In this document: piece by piece, positions 55,334 through 64,000 of the stretch | How positions within the stretch are numbered: position 1 is the stretch's first letter | Layout: every line of letters starts with the position of its first letter | DNA from: Schoenoplectus triqueter | Taxonomy: Eukaryota > Streptophyta > Magnoliopsida > Poales > Cyperaceae | Assembly (NCBI GenBank): GCA_964058805.1 | Contig: CAXKVV010002148.1 | Coordinates: 1-64,000 of the forward strand | Length of the DNA stretch: 64,000 bases | Direction: 5' to 3' | Notes under the pieces: generated by a model | Told to the model about the DNA's origin: nothing | What the model saw: only the letters and a program-made list of their open reading frames with translations | The model's database searches: none | Position numbers and translations under genes: made by a program

Positions 55334-58150
55334 ATGGCAGGCGAGCAACGAAATGACAATATCATAATTTATCTCCCTGAAGACAAACATCGGACACATT
55401 ATAGTCAGGCAGAGGTACATTATATTCTTAAAAATAATAATAAAATAAATATATATGAGAAGCTAATTATGAAATGAAAATTACAGAGAGATAACAATAT
55501 CATTCGTTTCCGCACTCACCGTCCGACGATATCATACATCTCGCACATTCAGAGTAGGTTGTGAGTTATGAGATTTCTTCATCTCGCCAGATTGCGTGAG
55601 ATTTATGTCCAAGAAGCGGAAGCCCGTAACTTAAAGATTGATACGGGTTTATTGAGCGCGTTGATAGAGTTTTGGAGGCCAGAAACTCACACATTTCACT
55701 TCAATTTTGGCGAGATGACCGTGACTCTAGAGGTAAATAATAAAATATTATTAATTTAATTACAAAATTAAAAAGATGGTATAGTAATATAATTTTTTTT
55801 TAGGACGTCGCATGTCTGTGGGGTTTATCCACCATTGGTGAGCCGGTGATTGGATATACTGATGGAGATTTTTCAGCACACATCCGTCAGTTATTTGAGC
55901 AGGATGATATATCAGCATTCTGCAAAGATGGGAGGTAATTTATTAAACTGTACAAAAATTTTAATTTTTTTCGTTCACAAACTGTGATTAAGCTAAATGT
56001 AAAATTTTGCAGACGTTCTATTTCCCTACGAGAGTTACGGTCCCACTTTGATCACGCTCCAGAGGCAGACGATCATCAGGGTCTTAATCAATATGCAATC
56101 GGTTTTGCTTTGGAGTTGGCGGGGTGTATCATGTTCCCCGACAACAGTGGAGACTCTGTACCGACGTTTCTTCTGCCGATTTTGACGGTAAGTATTTTAA
56201 GGATTTTAAAATAATTTATGTTTCATAATTAAATAATTTTATTACTAATATTTAATTTACAGGAAGATTTACAATTCGGTAGAAGAAGAAATTGGGGCGC
56301 TGCGGTACTTGGTTATTTATATCGGCGTCTTGATGTGGCATGCCAAGGACTGACGAGGAGTATTGGTGGTCCGTGGCTTTTGTTGTTGTTGTGGAGCTGG
56401 ACGCGTTTGCCCCCAGCTCGTCCATTACCTGCCTCAGATGCATTCATTTTCAGTGACTGGGGTACACCGGACCGTGATAGTTGTACGCCTTTTGGCAGGT
56501 AATAATTTAATTTTAAAATAATCAATCAATCGATGAAAATATATGTGTAATCACTAATTATAATTTGAACTGATAATAGGAAATGGACGCTTGATAAGAA
56601 TAGATATCTCAATCCGTCACACGTCGGTGTGAAGTACGTGAGGGATCAGCTGATTATGCTGCCGCACACGCATGTCAATTGGAGGCCGTACGAGTCGGTT
56701 CGTCACTTATTGCCGACATGCGTAGACAACTCTATGGACTCGTATACTTGTCGGCTTCCACTTATTTACTTTCCGATAGTAGAGTGGTACTATCCGGATC
56801 GGGTGAGGCGACAGTTCGGCTTACTTCAGTCAGTACCGCCTCCACTTCCCGAGGTATTCTACCATATATACTAAAAATTTATAATTTTTATATTTATTAT
56901 TTCTTATACTAACTATTTGTACAATTATACTAACTAATTTTACAGGCATTTCTGGAGGAGCATCAGAAATTATCTGCACTTGGATTCAAGAAAAAAAATA
57001 TGAACTGGAGACAACATCATCAGGCGTATGTAGACATATGGAATGAGCTTCCTCCACGAGACCCGGATGAAGAAGAGTGGAATGCGGAGGACTATAGGAG
57101 GTATCGACAGTGGTATGATTTCTATGGAGCTGCTAGCGCTCCACTTGATCCGAGTGATGTCGTACCTCCTATACCTTCAGCAGCGGAGATCCCTGACATC
57201 GGCTACATTTCTCACGTATCTCACAGATAGCGCACGGTATATTAAAATTTATAAAATTTATATATCTATATGCACTATTCGGTAATAAGTAATATATGTA
57301 TGTAATCATTGTATAACAGATCGCTAGAGTTACAAAGAGTGCACTGAAGGCGGTCCGATGGGCGGTCACTAGGGGATGGAGACGGTTTGGCAAGATTTCG
57401 CTCGCCGATTGCAAGGGGCATTTTGAGGATGCAGGCATGCCTCATAAGATGGACGAGCTTCTTACGGCGGTGGGATTACCCACAGATATTGATGCTATTC
57501 CGGATTCGACGGGTGATACTGAGACTGCACCGACTCCATCCACTACTCATCCACCACATTTCCCCTATGAGACTGCTGACTTCACATCTCTCATCGACAA
57601 CGTAAGTACTGTATACCTTGATTTCAATGATTTGAACTGTATTAATAGCATAATTTAAATGATTTGAACTGTATTAACAGATGCCTGAGAACTACGATTG
57701 GAACGAAGTTATTGCTAGGTTGTCTGTTGAGATTCCCGATCCATCGGGTGCACAGTTCTCAGATCCATTCGGCACTCAGCATTTCTCACAGACCCAGCAG
57801 ATACCGATGGATCATGTACCGCAGTACGACCAGCAATGGGATCCGTAGTACGGCCAGCATTATGATCCAGCCCAGTATGGTTATCCTTCCGGGCCTGGAG
57901 AGTCATCGCATATCCAGGATGATGTTGCAGAGCCTGCACAGACACGAGATTTCACTCCACTTGCTCATGGTCGGGAGCAGCGTGACGTTCATCCACCTCC
58001 TCGATATACACCTAGCGTGGTTAGTTGTTTGTTCTACAACTTAGTCAATATTAATTGTTTAAAAAAAATAAGTAGCTCACTGATATACCGTCTTTATTTT
58101 TACAGACACGTCCGAGAGCACGTCAATATGTTAGGCGTCGTCAGGAGTAG
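55334..58150 (+). pseudogene. Plant mobile domain (aminotransferase-like, MAIN/MAIL type) protein of a MULE, with three in-frame stops
   Basis: Exons: 55334-55414, 55487-55732, 55804-55934, 56013-56187, 56263-56498, 56580-56853, 56946-57236, 57320-57601, 57681-58019, 58106-58150. Phases all agree, giving 2100 bp and 700 codons. The PMD core is clear: a LARLREIYV helix, [20 protein letters not shown], then DVACLWGLSTIGEPVIG, the basic ENWGAA-like segment 'FGRRRNWGAAVLGYLYRRLD', 'GGPWLLLLLWSWTRLPPARP' and 'YFPIVEWYYPDRVRRQFG'. The C-terminal third is low-complexity and Pro/Gln-rich, ending TRPRARQYVRRRQE. Stops: TGA 55562-55564, TAG 57228-57230, TAG 57846-57848. The two TAGs fit CAG to TAG change and the TGA fits CGA to TGA. 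Everything else, including splice sites, is intact. Alternatively, intron use could bypass one stop. Related host PMD proteins act in gene silencing; the role in transposons is unknown. Confidence 0.88.
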
Positions 58151-58379
58151 TTTATATGTTGTTTTTTTATATGTTGTTTTTTTTATTATGGATATTGTTT
58201 TTTTTGTATTATTTTATTATGGATTTTCTATGTTATTTTTTTATTATTGTATTATTTATTTTATTGTGGTTATATTTTATTATGGAGTTTCTGCTTAAAT
58301 ACAACATATTTTTTGCTTAAATAGAACATAACCTTGCTTAAATACAACACACATATAGTACGAAAAAATAAAACATACA
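58151..58379. other. Convergent 3' region between the PMD and transposase genes
   Basis: A T-rich 229-bp spacer follows the PMD stop. It contains repeated 'ttatatgttgttttttt' and several copies of 'tgcttaaatacaaca' (near 58294-58352). It should hold both polyadenylation sites. A hydrophobic open frame on the plus strand here is just T-richness. Confidence 0.6.
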
Positions 58380-60739
58380 TCATTTTTTCCTCCGTGCGAA
58401 AAAATTTAAGATTCTACCTCCAAAATTATTTCTTCTAGCACCCCTAGTTGAAGCATTGACAGCTTCTCTTTCTTGATCATGACCAGTTGAGAATCTCGTT
58501 GATTGCAAGGCATCTCGAGAAGTTTGAGTTATTCTGTTGTTATCTCTTGGATCATAACTAGTTGAGTGTCTCGCTGATTGCAAGGCATCTCGAGAAGTTT
58601 GAGTTATTCTGTTGTTATCTCTTGGATCATAACTAGTTGAGTGTCTCGATGATTGTAAAGTATTTCGAGAAGTTTGGGTTCTTCTGTTTGTTGTGGGACT
58701 TGAAGCCCTACTCCTATGCCGTCCTGATTGTAATGTATCCATTGAAAGTGGGTCACGACTCATTTCATCTCTTCGATATGACCCACCTTCAGAAGACTGT
58801 ATATTTCTCGTTCTACCTCGACCCCGTATCCTGCCCTCCATCTCATCCATTACCATTCAACGTCTAACCTTCGCACGCCGACCAATTTTTATCAGTTCTT
58901 TATCTGGTATTATAGTTTCTCCAAGATATGGTGGCCAAACTTATTGATCACCGTAACAATGAAATTGTTCGGACCAAGTATTCAGTAGATGAGCTGTATT
59001 GTATCGCTCATCTATGAAACCGTACACATCAAAGTTTCTATGTTGGCATACAGCAATTACGTGAGAGCAGGGTATCCCAGTCAGTTGAGGTTTTTGACAA
59101 TCACACGTGCAGTGCGGTTCCGGCAATTGTGGGTCATCTCGAGTGCGTCGTTCACTCGAAATTGTAACAGTGTACTTGAACGGTCCATACCCTCCACTCT
59201 CAATCCTCTCACCAAGCACATGAACCTCATATTCTCCTCGAGCAGTTCTGAGTGGAATTACGTTCATACGAGCTGTAATTATTAAAACAAATACAAAAGG
59301 TATCACGATATGTTCAAAATTTTATAAAATATAGTAAAATAATATCAACACGAACCTGCTTTGTCGTCACGTTTTGCCAAGATGTCATCAATTTTTTTTG
59401 GCCATTGCTTGCATGCTCTATGCAGGTTCATTGCTTCCATTTCCCTTTTATCGAACCATTTAGCACATTTATACCATGTTCCCTCCACAATTGCTGCAAT
59501 CGGTAAAGTTTGTTCAACTCTGAAGACGCTATTCAGAGCTTCAGAACCATTGCTGGTCATTATACCCCATCGATGTCCTCCATCATACGTTTGTGCCCAC
59601 GAAGCAAAATTAGGAGGTTCTTTATCATCATTTTCTAATCTTCTGCCAACTTATTTTAAAAAATCATAAGTTTTTCTATTTGATTTCCTCAAAATTCGCC
59701 ATCTTTCTACGAAACGACGCGGTTTCTTTTTGTTCGCTAGTCTTCTTCGGAAATCATCTCTGAGATTATCTTCTTTCTTTCCAGTTTTTCCGGCTTCCTT
59801 ATATAAATTCTCTGCGACGTGTTGCATGCAATACCGGTGTACCGCCTCTCCATGTTGTACAGATCATCCCAAATGCGATCGCTCAAAAACTCCCTTTATT
59901 CCCCTATGACGGTCGGATATAACACATATTTTCATATTACATTGGATCACTTCATTACGGACCCATCGCATAAACCAACCCCAATTGTCCACATTTTCTG
60001 CATCCACGATTCTAAATTCTAGAGGAATGATTTTATTCTCTGCATCGTATCCACACGCCATCAATAATCTACCCTTATAACGGCCCGATAAGAATCCAGC
60101 GTCAATAGTTATAACGGGCCTTAAATGTTTAAACGCTGCAATGCATGGTCTATAAGTCCAAACTATGGATTTAAATATTTTTACATTATTATCCGAAGTA
60201 TCACACGTCAATAATTTAAATTTTGTACCTGGAGTAGTCCGAGCAATCGCCTCCAATATATGTGGAAGTAATGTATATGATCCTTCCCAAGTGCCAAATA
60301 ATTGTTCAATTGCTCTTTCTCGGCCACGCCAAAGTTTACCGTACGTCGGTGCCACACCGGGATATTTTGTTTCTATAATCATACCGATTTGTTGAACTGT
60401 TAGAGAGAGATCATTCTTTAAATGTTGTCGAACACATCCTGCAATCAAATTAGATGTGAGTTGTAAGTGTTTGCGGTCTCCTAGTGGTCTTCTACAGTTA
60501 TGGGGGGTTTTATTTGTGATGATTCTCCATGTGGTCGAGCCCTCTTCAGGTCTAGCGTATAATTTCCAAGGACAACTACCTTCTTTGTATTTCATAATAA
60601 GTCGTGTTTTACAACTTTTTTGTACCCAACATTGAACGTTTTTCCTAACACTCCAATCATAAATTACCCAATTTAAAGCCGATTTAGAAGCAAATATTCT
60701 ATTTTCAGCTAACTCATCATTGAGTCCTAAAAGATATTC
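58380..60739 (-). pseudogene. Mutator-like (MURA) transposase, truncated and interrupted by stops
   Basis: Exon 1 runs from the break at 60739 to 59356. Intron 59273-59355 is GT-AG, and exon 2 runs 59272-58380. Order: an N-terminal MuDR-type zinc domain (NRIFASKSALNWVIYDW, KYKEGSCPWKLYARPEEGS, TNKTPHNC); then a MULE DDE domain with D in ITIDAGFLSGRYKG (about 60102), D in ISDRHRGI (about 59913), the CMQH (C2H) signature (about 59829) and E in NGSEALNSVF (about 59541); then a SWIM zinc finger CTC..CSH (about 59111-59060); then a basic SR-rich tail with a repeated 25-residue unit. The catalytic residues are all present. In-frame stops: TGA 59866-59864 (a tryptophan codon in the family), TAA 59653-59651, TAA 58943-58941, TGA 58859-58857. 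The N-terminus is cut off by an insertion. It would bind terminal repeats and cut and paste the element in the nucleus, but it is dead here. Confidence 0.9.
58474..58680 (-). repeat. 75-bp tandem repeat in the transposase tail
   Basis: Two near-exact 75-bp units (58501-58575 and 58576-58650), with partial units on both sides, encode the 25-residue repeat ITQTSRDALQSARHSTSYDP + RDNNR. Because the unit is a multiple of three, the frame is kept. The tail is basic and Ser/Arg-rich. Confidence 0.85.
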
Positions 60740-60790
60740 TGTCACACCCCAGAAATAAATGAATCGGATTAGGGGTGCTAAATCCCGCCA

Positions 60791-60816
60791 CGTACGCACG
60801 ACGAGACGTGCGTACG
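60791..60816. other. Perfect 10-bp inverted repeat (hairpin)
   Basis: cgtacgcacg - acgaga - cgtgcgtacg. The arms match exactly, with a 6-bp loop, about 50 bp inside the LTR-like end. It contains CpG-rich CGTACG sites. It could be a binding site or an RNA hairpin near the element terminus. It does not look like an intrinsic terminator. Confidence 0.85.
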
Positions 60817-61437
60817 AAAGGCTTAATGAATAAAATAAGAAAATCACAGAATAAACAAAACAATAATAATATAATATACATGACTATACAGTCCAGAATG
60901 AACAAAGAGAAATACAACGCCGACATCGGCGGGGCTAGCTCCATCGGAATGGGCAGCAAAATCTCTCAAAGAAAAATCCAAAAGAAAGAAATAAAACTCG
61001 AAACCCGATAGATCCTAATCAACTACCCTGCTCACATGCGGAAGCGGCGAAGCATCTCTGTCATCGCGCAGGACTGTCCCTAGCACTCGCTCCAAGAAAA
61101 ATTCCAAACCTGAAATACCTGGATCCCACAACCACCGTGGAAACGTAAGTAATTTTAAAAATTACTCAGTACGGATTTAGATCCAGCCTTAAGATTTAAT
61201 CTTCTTTCCTAGACTGGACCCAAAAACCGATACTGATGTTTGAACAGCGAAAGTAATATTGATAAGTGAATATAATAATATTATTATGCACATTGACCTA
61301 CATGATATGATATGATATGGTAAAGAACCCGAAATAGAAAATTCTGTGGAAATAATAATATAATATAAAGTATAAGATACGAGAGTCAAACACCCGTAAT
61401 AAATACCCAGTTTGTAAATTTACCAGACTCATCCCGA

Positions 61438-61513
61438 GCGGGCACTACCAGGGCCCAACTTACTAACTCGGGCCTTGCCTAAGCGGGCACTACCAGGGCC
61501 CAACTTACTAACT
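61438..61513. repeat. 45-bp direct duplication
   Basis: 'gcgggcactaccagggccc' + 'aacttactaact' occurs at 61438 and again at 61483, with 'cgggccttgccta' between the copies. Both copies are the same over about 31 bp. Part of the LTR-like insertion. Confidence 0.9.
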
Positions 61514-61740
61514 TAGGACTTTATGTTTGTGCAGCGACAACACCACACAAACGACAATTCGGGCTCCCGAGGCGATAACGCCCTAGGAGAGTGAACGGCT
61601 ATAAGCACGTACTCTGGTCTGCTGAATCTGGTAATTCACCTTCCAAAATATAAACAAAGGATATAATATGTCTTCAGTTTCCATATCGTCAAAATGAGAT
61701 AACTACCCAGGAAATAATAAATCGGAAACTAATACAAATG

Positions 61741-61985
61741 GGAGCCTACACTGTACCAACTAAGGGTCAGAGGACCGCATCCCGAAAATAATGACAAAAT
61801 GAAATATAATACAGATGGAAGCCTACACTGTACCAACCTGGGGCCAGAGGACCGCATCCCAAAGGGGAGCCTACACTGTACCAACCAGGGGCCAGAGGAC
61901 CGCATCCCGAGAAATGACAAAATGATAGATGATACAAATGGGAGCCTACACTGTACCACTAAGGGCCAGAGGACCGCATCCCGAG
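61741..61985. repeat. Four copies of an irregular 47/77-bp tandem repeat
   Basis: The core 'gcctacactgtaccaac' followed by 'cagaggaccgcatccc' starts near 61741, 61818, 61865 and 61941. Spacing alternates 77, 47 and 76 bp because an AT-rich insert (about 30 bp, 'gaaataatgacaaaatga'-like) is present in all but one unit. The minus-strand open frame over it is repeat-derived. Confidence 0.9.
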
Positions 61986-62880
61986 AAACTAACAAAATAG
62001 GGTAGAATCCAAACTCAGATATGGACGCCCACACTAAACACTGAAAGACATGGTATCCTAATCGCTCAAATTTGGATTAAAAATCTTAATCATATTAAGA
62101 ATATTAAAAATATAATATTGATCAAAAGAAAAACACTCTGGCACGGCCGAACCCGCCAAATGACGGGGTCGGTGGATAACCGACAAGCAAAGGTGTGCAG
62201 TGTATATACAGACCAAAGGAATATAACCCGTTGGTCTGGTTATACAAGGCAACCTCAGACTGAGATCACCCGGCCCGCCTCTCAGCACTTTCCCATGCAT
62301 TTTGCATGATTAATTGTCTAACTTAATTAATAACTAATGATATTAATAATATTAATCTACTAATTATAATCTATAACTTTATTTATTTAATTCTGACCTA
62401 GTCCTATCTCGGGACTATTTCCCGAGTCCTATTCCTATCTTGTCTACATGCAGTATGATATGATATGGCATGCAAATGCTGGTATGTCTCGAATATGCTG
62501 GTCAAGTACTGAATGCATATGACAGTTCAATTCGGGTCTCTAAATAATGTTTGGTCAGAAAATACCGCAGTTCAGATTTATTTTAAAAACATTTATTTTC
62601 GGTTTGGGTTTCCAAATTCTGAAGAAAGAAAATCAAATCCCAGGAAACCGTACCTGAGAATAATTTTGTTAGGTCAGAAACGTCAAATTGCTAAGTCTCG
62701 GGTGGCGCATCACGATCTTGTCAGATGAGCCATCTCATCTTCAGTGTATTCGTTTGTCGGCTCGTCAAGATATTTTTCGAAAACCTACGAAGTCAGAAAT
62801 AGATCAAATTGACGAGTATCCTATTCACATTGGGTCTGGTTTGGTCAAGGTATACCAGACCCTCAATTGAAATTATCATA

Positions 62881-63094
62881 TTTAAGTTCGTATTTTAAGA
62901 TTATATTTATTTTGATTTAATATAATTGATTTAAGTTTTATTTTAATTAATTAAGCTAACTAATTATTATCACTTATTTAAATTAAATTATAATTAGAAT
63001 AATTAATTATTTAGGAATAGAGAAATTTATTAATATATAATGTTTGTATATTAAGTATATTTAGTATTACTCTCATTAATTTAAAAATAGAGAA

Positions 63095-63132
<38 letters not shown>

Positions 63133-63780
63133 ATTATTATTCTTATCAATTAAAAATAGAGAAATTGATTAATATATATTTTAAAATCTAAATTATTCTT
63201 ATATTTTAAGTTATTATTTTATAACTCTTAATTATTCATAATATATTCTTTAGTTTTGTTTTATTTTATTTATACTAGTATTATTTTCATAATTTTGAGA
63301 TTATATTTATTTCGATTAACGTAACTAACTTAATTTATTTAGATTAATTAAGTTGTCTTAATGTCATTTAATTAATTTAATTATAAGTAGGATAATTAAT
63401 TATCTAGAATTAGAGAAATTGATTAATATATAATATTATATAATTAATATTATTCTTATTAAAAATAGAGAAATTGACTAATATATATTTATATATTTAT
63501 TAATATTATTCTATTATTTAATAGAGAAATTTATTAATGGGTATTTATATATATTAATTAATGCTATTCAATTATTAAAATAGAGAAATTGATTAATATA
63601 TATATTCTATATATATAATATTTTATTTATATTAAAAATAGAGGAATTAATTAATATATATTATACATAACTAATATTATATTTTAATATTCTTTTATTT
63701 ATTTTAAAAGTAGAGAATTTGATTAATATATATTTACTATACTTTTTTTATAATAAATAATATATCTAATAATTCTTATT
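62881..63780. repeat. Degenerate AT-rich tandem repeat
   Basis: The motif 'atagagaaattgattaat' recurs near 63018, 63085, 63157, 63411, 63466, 63521, 63583, 63638 and 63710, followed each time by an 'atatat' run. Spacing of about 55-75 bp is common. No coding sequence. A pure AT run lies at 63098-63126. Confidence 0.65.
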
Positions 63781-64000
63781 AGAGTGGTGCTCAATGAATT
63801 ATTATTTTAGAGTAAGGGGATTTAGTATGAACACATACAACCAAATATTATATTGATTATTAGGCATTAGATGAAATTGCTAATCTTTGTACGTACATAT
63901 ATATAAATAATTATTAAAGAACCTTATTAAATGTCTTAAATTATTTTATTATATTATTGTTATCAAGTGGTTGATATTAGTTCACACATGGTTTGTGTTA
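63781..64000. other. Uncharacterised AT-rich end of window
   Basis: No open frame, repeat or motif that I can assign. It is mixed AT-rich sequence to the window edge. Confidence 0.5.

Larger units (their letters stand above)
53860..60739. mobile_element. Mutator-like element (MULE) carrying a plant-mobile-domain gene and a MURA-type transposase
   Basis: Two convergent genes form one unit. A plus-strand plant-mobile-domain (PMD) gene lies at 55334-58150 and a minus-strand MULE transposase at 58380-60739, with their 3' ends 229 bp apart. PMD proteins are known passengers of Mutator-like elements and, in domesticated form, act in silencing and genome stability. The left part has a TATA box, palindromes near 53870-53916 and a leader intron. 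Terminal inverted repeats and 9-11 bp target duplications were not identified. The right end is missing because another element interrupts the transposase at 60739. Borders are therefore approximate. Confidence 0.75.
60740..62880. mobile_element. Insertion inside the transposase gene, LTR-like end
   Basis: The transposase reading (EYLLGLNDELAE) stops being recognisable exactly where TGTCACACCCC begins at 60740. On the minus strand this reads ...GGGGTGTGACA, a common 3' end of plant Ty3/gypsy-type LTRs (TG...CA). The base before is TATTC, which would be the 5-bp target duplication. No second copy after a plausible right end was found, so the element may run out of the window or be rearranged. 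No gag or pol coding sequence is seen. It could be a solo or partial LTR. The right border is a guess, at the change to very AT-rich sequence. Confidence 0.5.

Noticed and set aside
58017..58298. Hydrophobic 93-codon frame resembling a membrane protein
   Set aside because: T-rich 3' flank of the PMD gene; the hydrophobicity comes from TTT/TTA/ATT codons and there is no start context.
61729..62034. Minus-strand frame with GMRSSGPWLVQCRLPF repeats
   Set aside because: Product of the 47/77-bp tandem repeats in the LTR-like insertion; no protein family.
1..64000. tRNA, rRNA or other structured RNA genes
   Set aside because: No cloverleaf-type box A/B pair or rRNA segment was recognised by eye; a tRNAscan or Rfam search would be needed to exclude them.

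Overview
The window is nuclear DNA from a flowering plant, probably a eudicot; I could not identify the species. The evidence is a many-intron MLH3 mismatch-repair gene, a Mutator-like transposon carrying a plant-mobile-domain gene, hAT-type transposon remains, and long satellite arrays with higher-order structure. Nothing in it looks bacterial or viral.

Layout. 1-527 is the end of a GC-rich 58-bp satellite (satA) in minus orientation. 528-985 holds about 2.6 units of a different ~175-bp repeat (satC). 986-32054 is one uninterrupted head-to-tail array of an AT-rich ~183-bp satellite (satB). Its core is a four-monomer higher-order repeat of 733 bp, with visible segmental duplications, unequal-crossover hybrids and degenerate edges. 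32055-42437 is satA again, in the opposite orientation to the left copy, about 179 monomers. The long open frames over satA are a by-product of a stop-poor 58-bp repeat and are not genes.

42438-45748 is a transition zone: hAT-like terminal sequence, a broken hAT transposase C-terminus, a two-exon fragment resembling the RPAP3 C-terminal domain, another hAT-like end, and AT-rich DNA. 45749-53350 is MLH3 on the minus strand. I could resolve it as 23 coding exons, including a 16-bp microexon, that join into an uninterrupted 1106-residue protein with intact ATPase and endonuclease motifs. It also has a 5' UTR intron and telobox motifs upstream.

From about 53860 to at least 60739 lies a Mutator-like element. 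It holds a plus-strand plant-mobile-domain gene (ten coding exons, three in-frame stops) and a convergent minus-strand MURA-type transposase (N-terminal zinc domain, DDE, SWIM, four in-frame stops). The decay is almost all point nonsense with frames and splice sites kept, and most of the stops can be explained by C-to-T change. The transposase is cut at 60739/60740 by a later insertion that starts TGTCACACCCC, as LTR retrotransposon ends do. The rest of the window is that insertion and AT-rich repeat-laden DNA.

Only MLH3 looks like a functional gene. The best targets for new biology are the satB/satA centromere-like block and its internal rearrangements, and the recently silenced plant-mobile-domain transposon.
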